Notes: generated from the letters alone by a model not told the origin. A stretch of 8,239 bases of DNA from Treponema sp. (GCA_021442965.1 JABUUX010000289.1:1-8239), one strand, 5' to 3'. Numbered from the stretch's first letter, positions 1 through 6,761 are shown. Made by a program: numbers and translations.

Positions 1-44
1 GCTGCCATAGCGATTGCTGCTACAGCTGTTACGATTTTTTTCAT
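1..44 (-). CDS. N-terminal fragment of an exported protein (signal peptide only)
   Basis: Read on the minus strand, an ATG at 44-42 opens a frame running off the left edge. Its 14 complete codons give MKKIVTAVAAIAMA. Two lysines followed by an uninterrupted Ala/Val/Ile stretch is the classic start of a Sec signal peptide, so the product is probably periplasmic, outer-membrane or secreted. A strong Shine-Dalgarno (GGGAGGA, plus positions 54-60) lies 9 bases upstream of the start, and an upstream promoter can be proposed, so the start is well supported. The mature protein is outside the window and no function can be given. It is divergent from the oligoendopeptidase gene and shares its regulatory region. 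Confidence 0.75.
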   Translation of the reverse strand, partial: MKKIVTAVAAIAMA

Positions 45-62
45 TTAAAAAAATCCTCCCTT

Positions 63-87
63 TTTTCTAAACACTTTATTTAGAAAA
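63..87. repeat. Perfect 9-bp inverted repeat in the divergent intergenic region
   Basis: TTTTCTAAA (63-71) and its exact reverse complement TTTAGAAAA (79-87) flank a 7-base spacer. For the minus-strand gene the repeat covers the region from just below the -10 hexamer to about +19. It could be a repressor operator over the transcription start, or a hairpin at the 5' end of the mRNA. The arms are AT-rich, so a chance occurrence is possible. Confidence 0.4.
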
Positions 88-117
88 TTTATAGATAGCG
101 AAAAAAAATTATGTTAA
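88..117 (-). promoter_or_regulatory. Predicted sigma-70-type promoter for the exported-protein gene
   Basis: On the minus strand, TTAACA (117-112, 5 of 6 to TTGACA) and TATAAA (93-88, 5 of 6 to TATAAT) are separated by 18 bases. Transcription would start near position 81, giving a leader of about 37 bases containing the GGGAGGA ribosome binding site. The -35 hexamer overlaps the -10 hexamer of the opposing pepF promoter. Predicted from consensus only. Confidence 0.45.
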
Positions 118-120
118 AAT
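92..120 (+). promoter_or_regulatory. Predicted extended -10 promoter for pepF
   Basis: TAGATA (92-97, 4 of 6 to TTGACA), a 17-base spacer, then TAAAAT (115-120, 5 of 6), with TG at 112-113 in the extended -10 position. The start of transcription would be near 127, about five bases before the ATG at 132. An in-frame ATG at 111 lies inside this promoter, which argues for the downstream start. Confidence 0.45.
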
Positions 121-131
121 CATTCTTAATT

Positions 132-1937
132 ATGAATACAATTCCAAACAGAAAAGATGTTCCTTCTTGTGACAAATGGGACTTATCTTCAATTTTTAAA
201 TCAGAATCAGAATGGGAAGATGCTCTAAAAGAAATTGAGCCTCTTACAAAAGAACTAGTTGCATTTAAGGGTAAACTTGCAGAATCAAGAGAATCTCTTT
301 TGAATGCCCTAAAAGCTTTAGAAAAATGTGAACTTAAACTTGAAACTGTTTATCATTACGCGTCTCTTATGCATGAGGCAGATGAAGATGATACTGTTGC
401 AACAGACAGAAACGGCAGAGCTCTTATGGCTTACAGTAAGATGCAGGCTGAAATTTCATTTTTTGAACCGGAACTTCAGTCAATCGATGAAAACACTCTG
501 AAAGAATGGATTTCTACTTCGGAATTTGCGGACTATAAAATCTATATTGAAAAACTTTTATGGGTAAAGCCGTATATCCTTTCAGAAAAAGAAGAACGAA
601 TTCTTTCTCTTCAGACAGAAAGTGCCCAAACTGCAGAAACAGCCTTTAGTGTCCTTACCAACGTAGATATGAATAAAACTTTTGGTACGGTAAAAACTGA
701 TGAAGGCGATATGCCGCTTACAGAAACCACATGGTCAGTCTTTATGGATAATCAGGATAGAACTGTCCGTGAGAGTGCCTATAAGAAGTATTACAAACAT
801 TTTGCAGATCATCAGAATACAATTGCCGCGTTATATGCTGGGTCTGTAAACCAGGATGTATTCAATGCCAGAGCCCGCGGGTATAAGTCTTCCTTGGATG
901 CCAGCCTGTATGGACAGAAAGTGCCGGAAAGTGTTTACCGTAATCTTATAGACTGCGTTCATAAAAATCTGGAACCTTTACATGAATATTACAGTATACG
1001 TAAAAAGGCTTTAGGTCTTAATGAACTTCGTCACTATGATGTTTACGTTCCTCTTGTAAAGTCGGTGCAAACAAAAACCAGTTACGAAGAAGCAGTAGAA
1101 ATCTGCCGTAAAGCTCTGGCTCCTTTAGGAAAGGACTATACAGACCGCCTTTGTGAAGGTCTAAAAAACGGGTGGGTTGATCGTTACGAAAATGTAGGAA
1201 AGAGGGGAGGTGCTTTTAGTTCCGGCTGCTACATAGGAAATCCATATATCCTTTTAAATTATAAAGATGACATAATCCGTGATGTATTTACTATGGCTCA
1301 TGAAGGCGGACACAGTATGCATTCATGGTATTCTGTTCATAACAATCCATTTATGTGCTACGACTATACAATTTTTGAAGCCGAGGTTGCCTCTACCTTT
1401 AACGAAGAACTTGTTTACCGTTATCTTATGGAGGAAGCGCAAAAAAAAGGAGATAAGGATTTAATAAACTATCTTCTTTCTATGCGGGCTTCAGATATTC
1501 TTGCAACACTTTACCGCCAGACTATGTTTGCCGAATTTGAGCTTAAAACTCATGAGTTTGTAGAAAACGGAACTCCTCTTACTGCAGAGCTTTTACGAAA
1601 AACTTACCGTGAACTTTTGGAACTGTATTTTGGGCCTGAAATGAATTTTGAAGAAAATTCAGATATGGAAGGATTAAGGATTCCTCATTTTTATTCAGCA
1701 TTCTATGTATATAAATACGCAACAGGAATTTCTGCGGCTTTGGCTTTGGCAAAACGTGTTTGTAATGGTGGGGATGCAGAACGTGAAGATTATTTCAAAT
1801 TTTTAAAGTCTGGTGGAAGCCGTTATCCAATTGAATCATTACGAATTGCAGGGGTTGATATGGAAAGTGTTGCTCCGGTTCAGGCGGCCTGTGATGAATT
1901 CAAAGAAATTATAAATCAGCTTAAAAACAGCTTGTAA
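132..1937 (+). CDS. pepF: Oligoendopeptidase F, M3B family zinc metallopeptidase
   Basis: Cytoplasmic metallopeptidase that cleaves short peptides. The family typically processes oligopeptides of about 7-17 residues during peptide turnover. From the ATG at 132 the product is 601 aa, normal for the family. The zinc motif HEGGH lies at residues 390-394 (ligands H390 and H394, catalytic E391), and E418 in the downstream EAEVASTFNE stretch is the expected third ligand. The C-terminal HFYSAFYVYKYATG segment (about 519-532) is the conserved substrate-binding helix with Tyr/His residues. There is no signal peptide. An in-frame ATG at 111 would add seven residues (MLKSFLI), but it sits within the predicted promoter and has no Shine-Dalgarno. 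The ATG at 132 also lacks one, and MNTIPNRKDVP reads like the family N terminus. It appears monocistronic, ending at a terminator 25 bases after the stop. Catalytic residues are all present, so the product should be active. Confidence 0.93.
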   Translation: MNTIPNRKDVPSCDKWDLSSIFKSESEWEDALKEIEPLTKELVAFKGKLAESRESLLNALKALEKCELKLETVYHYASLMHEADEDDTVATDRNGRALMAYSKMQAEISFFEPELQSIDENTLKEWISTSEFADYKIYIEKLLWVKPYILSEKEERILSLQTESAQTAETAFSVLTNVDMNKTFGTVKTDEGDMPLTETTWSVFMDNQDRTVRESAYKKYYKHFADHQNTIAALYAGSVNQDVFNARARGYKSSLDASLYGQKVPESVYRNLIDCVHKNLEPLHEYYSIRKKALGLNELRHYDVYVPLVKSVQTKTSYEEAVEICRKALAPLGKDYTDRLCEGLKNGWVDRYENVGKRGGAFSSGCYIGNPYILLNYKDDIIRDVFTMAHEGGHSMHSWYSVHNNPFMCYDYTIFEAEVASTFNEELVYRYLMEEAQKKGDKDLINYLLSMRASDILATLYRQTMFAEFELKTHEFVENGTPLTAELLRKTYRELLELYFGPEMNFEENSDMEGLRIPHFYSAFYVYKYATGISAALALAKRVCNGGDAEREDYFKFLKSGGSRYPIESLRIAGVDMESVAPVQAACDEFKEIINQLKNSL

Positions 1938-1961
1938 TTCAAAATAATATGGAATTTTCGA

Positions 1962-1997
1962 GGTGGTGCTTTTATGCAGAGTGCCACCCCATTTTTT
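1962..1997 (+). terminator. Intrinsic terminator after pepF
   Basis: An 11-bp stem (1962-1972 with 1978-1988, including three G-U pairs; base GGTGG/CCACC) closes a 5-base loop and is followed by A then six T (1992-1997). It lies 25 bases after the pepF stop and separates it from rlmE. Confidence 0.75.
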
Positions 1998-2052
1998 AAA
2001 ACTTAAAACTGTCTTTTTTTAATCTAAAGTCATCATTCTGCTCATTTTTGCC

Positions 2053-2058
2053 GATAAT
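2053..2058 (+). promoter_or_regulatory. Possible -10 element for the rlmE operon
   Basis: GATAAT (5 of 6 to TATAAT) lies 10 bases before the ATG at 2069. No good -35 is visible at 16-18 bases; TCATCA at 2030-2035 matches only 3 of 6. If used, transcription would start near 2065 and leave only about four bases before the ATG. Weak evidence, strengthened mainly by the terminator just upstream, which means a promoter must lie between 1998 and 2069 or very close by. Confidence 0.3.
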
Positions 2059-2068
2059 ATGAGTGCTT

Positions 2069-2665
2069 ATGCCTCAAAATAGTTATGAAAAGCCTGATTT
2101 TTGGTCACGAAAAGCATTTTCAGAAGGATATCCTGCAAGATCGGTGTATAAACTTCAGGAAATTGATGAAAAATTTGGTTTTATAAAGAAAAATTATACT
2201 GTACTGGATCTTGGTGCGGCTCCAGGAAGCTGGACTACTTTTCTTTTACGAAAAATGGAAGGTTCAGGAAAAGTTGTATCCTGCGATTTGAATCCTCTGG
2301 CAAAAGATGTTAAGGCAGACAACCTTACTTTTATTCAGGGGGATTTGAATGCGGCTGAAATCAGAAAAATCATTAAGGCTAATGGTCCTTATGATTTGGT
2401 AGTGTGCGATGCTGCTCCAAAGACAACCGGAAACAAGATGGTTGATACTGCCAGGAGTGAACAGCTTGTAGAAATGGCTGTCTGGTATGCACAGGATATG
2501 CTGAAACCGGGTGGAAATTTTTGCGTAAAGATTTTTCAGAGTGGGGCTCAACAGAAAATCTTAAAAGATATGAGAGAGATTTTTTCACAGGCAAAGGGTT
2601 TTAAGCCGGAAGCCTGCAGAAAAGAGTCTTTTGAAACTTTTTTAATTGGATTAAGTAAAAAGTAG
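2069..2665 (+). CDS. rlmE: 23S rRNA (uridine-2'-O)-methyltransferase, RlmE/FtsJ/RrmJ family
   Basis: SAM-dependent enzyme of the RrmJ family, which 2'-O-methylates U2552 of 23S rRNA in the 50S subunit A-loop. From the ATG at 2069 it is 198 aa, the usual compact length. The N-terminal RSVYKLQEID segment carries the first catalytic Lys (K28). The SAM-binding motif I is LDLGAAPGSW (about 46-55). VCDAAPKTTGN supplies the Asp (D114), CVKIFQ the second Lys (K154), and KESFETFLIG the Glu (E189), so the full K-D-K-E tetrad is present. A GTG two codons earlier (2063) is the only other plausible start. Neither has a Shine-Dalgarno, and the ATG fits the possible -10 element better. It is the first gene of an operon with the LysM/M23 peptidase, whose ATG lies 7 bases after this stop. 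That differs from the rlmE-ftsH pairing of E. coli. Confidence 0.92.
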   Translation: MPQNSYEKPDFWSRKAFSEGYPARSVYKLQEIDEKFGFIKKNYTVLDLGAAPGSWTTFLLRKMEGSGKVVSCDLNPLAKDVKADNLTFIQGDLNAAEIRKIIKANGPYDLVVCDAAPKTTGNKMVDTARSEQLVEMAVWYAQDMLKPGGNFCVKIFQSGAQQKILKDMREIFSQAKGFKPEACRKESFETFLIGLSKK

Positions 2666-2672
2666 GTAAATA

Positions 2673-3689
2673 ATGAAAAAAAATGAATTCTATGATACAA
2701 TGTTAGCTACTAAACGCGCAGTAATAAGTTTTTTTGGTATGATATTTAATAACAGAATTAAAAAAGTTGTGGCTGTGTGTGTGTCTGGATTCTTTTTAGG
2801 AATTCTTGTTACAACATTATCTCTCACAACAAAAGGCAAATATACAAAAAAAACTGCCATGGGTGGTTTTGAAACCTCATCAAGTCCTGAACTTTCTGCA
2901 GAAATGCTGGGAGAGCGTCAGATTGAAGAGGAAATTTTAAATGATGAACTTCCACCTCTTACTTATAAAACTTATCGTGTTAAGCAAGGGGATATGATTG
3001 GTTCTATTGCGGCAGATAATGATATTTCTCAGGATACGCTTATTTCTGTAAATCATATTACATCAACCAGAAGAATTCAGATTGGTCAGTATTTAAAGAT
3101 TCCTTCGCTGCCAGGTATTCTTTACACTGTTCGTGAAGATGGAGAAACTTTTGCCAAAATTGCAGAAAAATATGAAATCAATGCAGAAAAATGTGCTTCG
3201 GTAAATGGAATGGCTCAGGAAGTGGCACTTAAGGCCGGAGATACTTTGTTTCTGCCAGATGCTCAGATGGACTGGGTAACAAGGCAGGAAATTAACGGAG
3301 ATTTATTCAAGCGCCCTATTAAGAACCGTTATTATATTTCTTCAAATTACGGTTGGCGGAGTTCACCTTTTGGTGGTGCCCGTTCTTTCCATGGCGGAAC
3401 TGATATGGCAAGTTCAACTGGTACTCCTATTTACGCTGCTTTGGAAGGTCGTGTTTCTTTTGCAGGTTACAATGATGTATACGGAAATTATGTGATTGTT
3501 ACTCATCATTCAGGTTACAAATCACTTTACGGACATATGAGCTCTATAAGTGTAAAGAAAGGTCAGTATGTTTATACTAATACTCAAATTGGAAAAGTTG
3601 GTTCAACTGGTATGAGTACAGGACCTCATCTTCACTTTGCAGTTTATAAAAACGGTAAAAGTTTGAATCCAATGACACTTGTAAATTAG
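2673..3689 (+). CDS. Membrane-anchored LysM/M23 peptidoglycan endopeptidase
   Basis: Predicted cell-wall hydrolase of 338 aa that would cut peptidoglycan cross-bridges or stem peptides. Residues 1-30 are basic and cytoplasmic. A single membrane segment at about 31-51 (KKVVAVCVSGFFLGILV) anchors the rest outside the membrane; C36 has no proper lipobox, so it is not a lipoprotein. A linker (about 55-97) leads to two LysM domains (about 100-145 and 149-195), which bind glycan chains. The C-terminal M23 (LytM-like) domain (about 218-336) keeps every key residue: H240 and D244 (HGGTD), H288 (YGHMS), and H319/H321 (GPHLHF). It should therefore be an active enzyme rather than an EnvC/NlpD-type degenerate activator. 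The start has a modest AGG Shine-Dalgarno at 2664-2666 overlapping the rlmE stop codon, so translation may be coupled. A strong terminator follows. Confidence 0.92.
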   Translation: MKKNEFYDTMLATKRAVISFFGMIFNNRIKKVVAVCVSGFFLGILVTTLSLTTKGKYTKKTAMGGFETSSSPELSAEMLGERQIEEEILNDELPPLTYKTYRVKQGDMIGSIAADNDISQDTLISVNHITSTRRIQIGQYLKIPSLPGILYTVREDGETFAKIAEKYEINAEKCASVNGMAQEVALKAGDTLFLPDAQMDWVTRQEINGDLFKRPIKNRYYISSNYGWRSSPFGGARSFHGGTDMASSTGTPIYAALEGRVSFAGYNDVYGNYVIVTHHSGYKSLYGHMSSISVKKGQYVYTNTQIGKVGSTGMSTGPHLHFAVYKNGKSLNPMTLVN

Positions 3690-3701
3690 AATAAAAGTGT
3701 T

Positions 3702-3743
3702 AAAAAAGCCCCTTTCAGTTGAAGTTGAAAGGGGCTTTTTTTT
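3702..3743. terminator. Bidirectional intrinsic terminator between convergent genes
   Basis: A perfect 10-bp stem, GCCCCTTTCA (3708-3717) with TGAAAGGGGC (3726-3735), closes an 8-base loop. It has eight T on the plus-strand 3' side (3736-3743) and six A on the left (3702-3707), which are six T when read from the minus strand. It therefore serves the M23 peptidase gene rightward and parE leftward, whose stop is at 3808. Confidence 0.9.
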
Positions 3744-3807
3744 GCAGTCTTAGGACAAGCCCTCCGTTTGCATTAGTGGAAATTATTTAAGTCGCCTCTC
3801 ACGCGGG

Positions 3808-6084
3808 TTATGCATCAATTTCGGCGGCAAGGTGGTGGACGATAAAGTCACGGCGTTCTGGGGTGTTCTTTCCCATGTAGAATTCCAGAACCTGAGGAAC
3901 ATTTTTCAAAGTCTGAATACTTACCGGGGTCAGATGAATACCTTTATCTTCACTTTCTCCATCTTTTCTAGGGTGCATAAACTGTTTGAATTCTTCAGGA
4001 CTGATTTCTCCCAGTCCTTTAAAGCGTGTAACTTCCGCAGAAGCTCCAAGTCTTGTAATTTCGCGGTCACGGCTTTCTTCAGAATAACAGTAAACAATTT
4101 CTTTTTTGTTGCGTACTCTAAAAAGCGGCGTTTCAAGAATGTAAACATGACCGGAAAGTACCAGTTCTTCAAAATAAAGGAGAAGGTAAGTCATAATCAG
4201 GTTTCTTATATGGAATCCGTCATTATCGGCATCGGTAGCAATTACTATTTTTTGAAAACGCAAATCTTCAATGCTACGCTGAATTCCCAAACTGAATGTA
4301 AGGTTTTTTAGTTCTTCATTTTCAAACAATGCAGATTTTTTACGACCGTACATATTTTCTGGTTTACCGCGAAGACTGAATATAGCCTGATAAGAAACAT
4401 CTCGGGCAAAAGTCATAGGACCGGTTGCCGAATCTCCTTCCGTAATAAAAATCATTGACTCAGCACCTTTGTCTCCATCCTGCAGATGGTAGCGGCAGTC
4501 TTTTAGCTTTGGAATTTTCAGCATAACTGATTTGGAGGCTTCACGAATCTGTTTTTCGGTTACGCTGTTAATTTCATTTCTGGCTTTTTGGTTTCGGATT
4601 ATTTTATCTTCAATGGCGCCTTTTACTGCAGGATTGTGTCGTAACCAGTCATCAACCGCAGCCTGAACTTCTTTTATAATAGGTGCACGGATTTCTACGT
4701 TTCCAAGTTTATTTTTTGTCTGGCTTGTAAACATAGGATTATCAATACCGATTTTTAGAGCAACAAAAAGTCCGCCGGTAACGTCTTTAATGTCATATTC
4801 TTTTTTGAAACATTCATTTATACCTTTAGTAAATCCATCCAAAAATGCTGTAACGTGAGTACCTCCGTCATCAGTACTCTGACCGTTTACAAAAGAATAA
4901 ACAAATTTGTCCAAACTTGCAGTATGGGTAAGTACGAACTGCAGGCTGTCACCTTTGTAGCTGAACGGTTCATAAAGAGCATTCTGAGTTCCACCCATTT
5001 CATGAGAAAGAAGATCTTCGAGCCCCTTTTCTGAAAGATATTCTTTTCCATTGCAAACTATTTTTAATCCCGGGTTCAAGTAGCAGTAATTCCAAATACG
5101 TTTTTCAACCATTTCCATGTTGTATTCGTATTTTCCAAAAAGTTCTGTGTCAGGGATAAATTCAAGAAATGTTCCGTTTGGAACTCCGGGTTTTGCAGCT
5201 CCTGTTTTTCCTGACTTTTTTTCTCCGCGTTCATATTCAACAACTGCCATCTTTCCGTCGCGAATTGAAGCTGCGCGGAAATAAGATGAAAGAGCGTTTG
5301 TGGCTTTTATGCCGACTCCGTTCATACCGATAGCCTGTTTGAAAACAGAATTATTATATTTTGCTCCTGTATTAACATTTGAAACACAGTCTTCAAGTTT
5401 TCCAAGAGGAATACCGCGTCCATAATCACGGATTTTTACGTGGCCGTCTTTTATTTCTATATCAATACGTTTTCCAAATCCTTGAGAAAATTCATCAACG
5501 GAGTTATCTATTCCTTCCTTAAGGAGAATATAAATACCATCATTTTCATTTGACCCGTCACCAAGGGAACCAATGTACATACCAGGTCTTAAGCGGATGT
5601 GTTCAAGACCTTCCAGGTGAAGAATGGAATCTTCATCATATACTGTAGATGCCGAAACATTTTTAGTTTTTGAAGCGGGTTTTACAGTTTTTAAAGAATC
5701 AGCTTTGAGAGTTTCTGTTTTTTTTACTTCAGATTTTGCTGGTGATTTTGAAACACTGACTGTTTTAGATGAAGACTTTGCAGTGGTTTTAGCTGCCGGT
5801 TTACTTTCAGTTTTTCCTGCTGGTTTAGCTGAAGTTTTTACGGTTCCTTTTGCAGTGCTTGCTTTTACTGCGGTTTTTGGCTTTTCTGTAGTTTTGGTCA
5901 CTGTTTTAGAACTTGTTTTAGCCACAGTCTTTTTTTCTGCCGATGTCTTGCTGTTTGTTTTTGAAACTTGTTTTACTGCTGATTTTGCAGCCGTTGTTTT
6001 TTTTGCTTTGGCAGCCGCATCTTTTGCGGCTGCAAGTTCAGCTGCCTTAAGCAGAGAACTCTTTGATTTTTCATTTCCACCCAT
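3808..6084 (-). CDS. parE: DNA topoisomerase IV subunit B (ParE) with a lysine-rich N-terminal tail
   Basis: ATPase subunit of a type IIA topoisomerase, which with ParC (not in this window) decatenates replicated chromosomes. From the ATG at 6084 it is 758 aa; about 610 is the normal core. GHKL ATPase domain: EGIDN (E190, N194), DYGRGIP (D220) and the GMNGVG loop (253-258). Transducer domain: QTK at 455-457. TOPRIM domain: EGDSA (549-553), DADND (618-622) and KGLGE (689-693). ParE rather than GyrB is chosen from the Bacteroidetes-style DYGRGIP and TPLFRV signatures. Residues 1 to about 148 are low-complexity, rich in Lys, Ala, Thr and Ser, with no Arg or aromatic residue; this is unusual. An upstream ATG at 6093 overlaps the -10 element, so the start at 6084 is preferred. 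There is no Shine-Dalgarno, and the message is probably leaderless. The right-hand neighbour on the same strand is a recombinase, but parE has its own promoter. Confidence 0.9.
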   Translation of the reverse strand: MGGNEKSKSSLLKAAELAAAKDAAAKAKKTTAAKSAVKQVSKTNSKTSAEKKTVAKTSSKTVTKTTEKPKTAVKASTAKGTVKTSAKPAGKTESKPAAKTTAKSSSKTVSVSKSPAKSEVKKTETLKADSLKTVKPASKTKNVSASTVYDEDSILHLEGLEHIRLRPGMYIGSLGDGSNENDGIYILLKEGIDNSVDEFSQGFGKRIDIEIKDGHVKIRDYGRGIPLGKLEDCVSNVNTGAKYNNSVFKQAIGMNGVGIKATNALSSYFRAASIRDGKMAVVEYERGEKKSGKTGAAKPGVPNGTFLEFIPDTELFGKYEYNMEMVEKRIWNYCYLNPGLKIVCNGKEYLSEKGLEDLLSHEMGGTQNALYEPFSYKGDSLQFVLTHTASLDKFVYSFVNGQSTDDGGTHVTAFLDGFTKGINECFKKEYDIKDVTGGLFVALKIGIDNPMFTSQTKNKLGNVEIRAPIIKEVQAAVDDWLRHNPAVKGAIEDKIIRNQKARNEINSVTEKQIREASKSVMLKIPKLKDCRYHLQDGDKGAESMIFITEGDSATGPMTFARDVSYQAIFSLRGKPENMYGRKKSALFENEELKNLTFSLGIQRSIEDLRFQKIVIATDADNDGFHIRNLIMTYLLLYFEELVLSGHVYILETPLFRVRNKKEIVYCYSEESRDREITRLGASAEVTRFKGLGEISPEEFKQFMHPRKDGESEDKGIHLTPVSIQTLKNVPQVLEFYMGKNTPERRDFIVHHLAAEIDA

Positions 6085-6091
6085 AACTATC

Positions 6092-6120
6092 ATTATATAG
6101 TTAGAATTTTATTACTTCAA
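6092..6120 (-). promoter_or_regulatory. Strong sigma-70-type promoter of parE, predicting a leaderless mRNA
   Basis: On the minus strand TTGAAG (6120-6115, 4 of 6) and a perfect TATAAT (6097-6092) are separated by exactly 17 bases. The expected transcription start (six to eight bases past the -10) falls at 6086-6084, that is on or next to the ATG at 6084. A partial dyad (TTCAA-gcaa-TTGAA, 6116-6129) overlaps the -35. Confidence 0.7.
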
Positions 6121-6155
6121 GCAATTGAAAAGAAATGTAGTTTTGTGAAAAAAAA

Positions 6156-6761
6156 TCATGGATTAAATAAACCGTTTCTTTTTAAAAAAGAATATAATGT
6201 TGCACTACTTACTTTGTATTTTTTTATGATTTCAGTTTTAGGTACCTTTTGTTCCAAAAGAAAACGTATTTCATTTTTGTAAGGTGTAAGTTTGTAATGT
6301 GAATTCTTTTTTCCTACAGGTCGTCCTAATTTTTTCCCTTCAGATTTCAGCCGTTTCAAAGCTTCACTTGTTCTTTGTGAAAGCAGAGTGCGCTCAATTT
6401 CTGCAGAAATACTGAATGAAAAGGCAAGGACTTTACTTTGAATGTCTTCACTTAGTACATAATTTTCTTTTACTGTGTAAATGAAAACACCTCTTTCAAT
6501 CAGGATATTAAGGATATTCATTATCATAAACATATTTCTTCCCAGTCTGGAAAGTTCTGAACAAATGATTAAGTCTCCTTTTTTTGTTCTGGTAAGAAGC
6601 AGTCCCAGATTCCTTTTTTGAAATGAAACTGTTCCGCTGATAGTTTCATTTATCCATTGGTCTATTTTAATATTATGCTTTTTAGCATATTCAATAATTT
6701 CAAACCGCTGGTTTTCAACGGTTTGTTTGTCGGTTGATACTCTGATGTATCCGTAGTTCAT
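6156..6761 (-). CDS. Serine site-specific recombinase, Mpi/Hin-type DNA invertase family
   Basis: A 201-aa small serine recombinase. The catalytic domain begins MNYGYIRVSTDKQ, with R7 and nucleophile S9. The ELSRLGRN block (69-76) holds the active-site arginines R72 and R75. A long dimer helix (about 120-142) leads through KKLGRPVGKK, a minor-groove linker, to a C-terminal helix-turn-helix (about 157-195, ending SSATLYSFLKRNG). The overall text, including TVENQRFEI, ETISGT and GDLIICSELSRLGRN, strongly recalls the Bacteroides master DNA invertase Mpi subfamily. The family inverts DNA between short dyad sites, often switching promoters. It could instead be a resolvase or a stray transposon recombinase, but no transposase or terminal repeats are nearby. 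By rough hand count it is about 32% GC. It is divergent from the deaminase gene. The stop is directly followed by eight T, but I see no convincing terminator stem. Confidence 0.9.
   Translation of the reverse strand: MNYGYIRVSTDKQTVENQRFEIIEYAKKHNIKIDQWINETISGTVSFQKRNLGLLLTRTKKGDLIICSELSRLGRNMFMIMNILNILIERGVFIYTVKENYVLSEDIQSKVLAFSFSISAEIERTLLSQRTSEALKRLKSEGKKLGRPVGKKNSHYKLTPYKNEIRFLLEQKVPKTEIIKKYKVSSATLYSFLKRNGLFNP

Noticed and set aside
2059..2082. Seven-codon frame (ATG to TAG) overlapping the rlmE start.
   Set aside because: No ribosome binding site, and it would begin upstream of the predicted transcription start; likely chance.
2773..2784. Lipobox-like cysteine in the M23 protein (VAVC at residues 33-36).
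   Set aside because: The residue before Cys is Val rather than Gly/Ala/Ser, and the Cys sits near the start of a long membrane segment, so a signal anchor fits better.
3832..4311. Open frame on the plus strand opposite the parE C-terminal region.
   Set aside because: The opposite strand encodes the conserved TOPRIM region. The protein has no recognisable domain and no Shine-Dalgarno.
5624..6100. Long open frame on the plus strand opposite the parE tail (158 codons).
   Set aside because: It mirrors the Lys/Ala/Thr/Ser-rich coding strand, whose codons leave few stops on the other side. The product is a low-complexity Phe/Val/Ala string, there is no ribosome binding site, and it starts inside parE.
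6156..6761. Recombinase as part of a transposon or prophage.
   Set aside because: No transposase, phage genes, terminal inverted repeats or target duplications are visible on either side; both neighbours are intact housekeeping-type genes.
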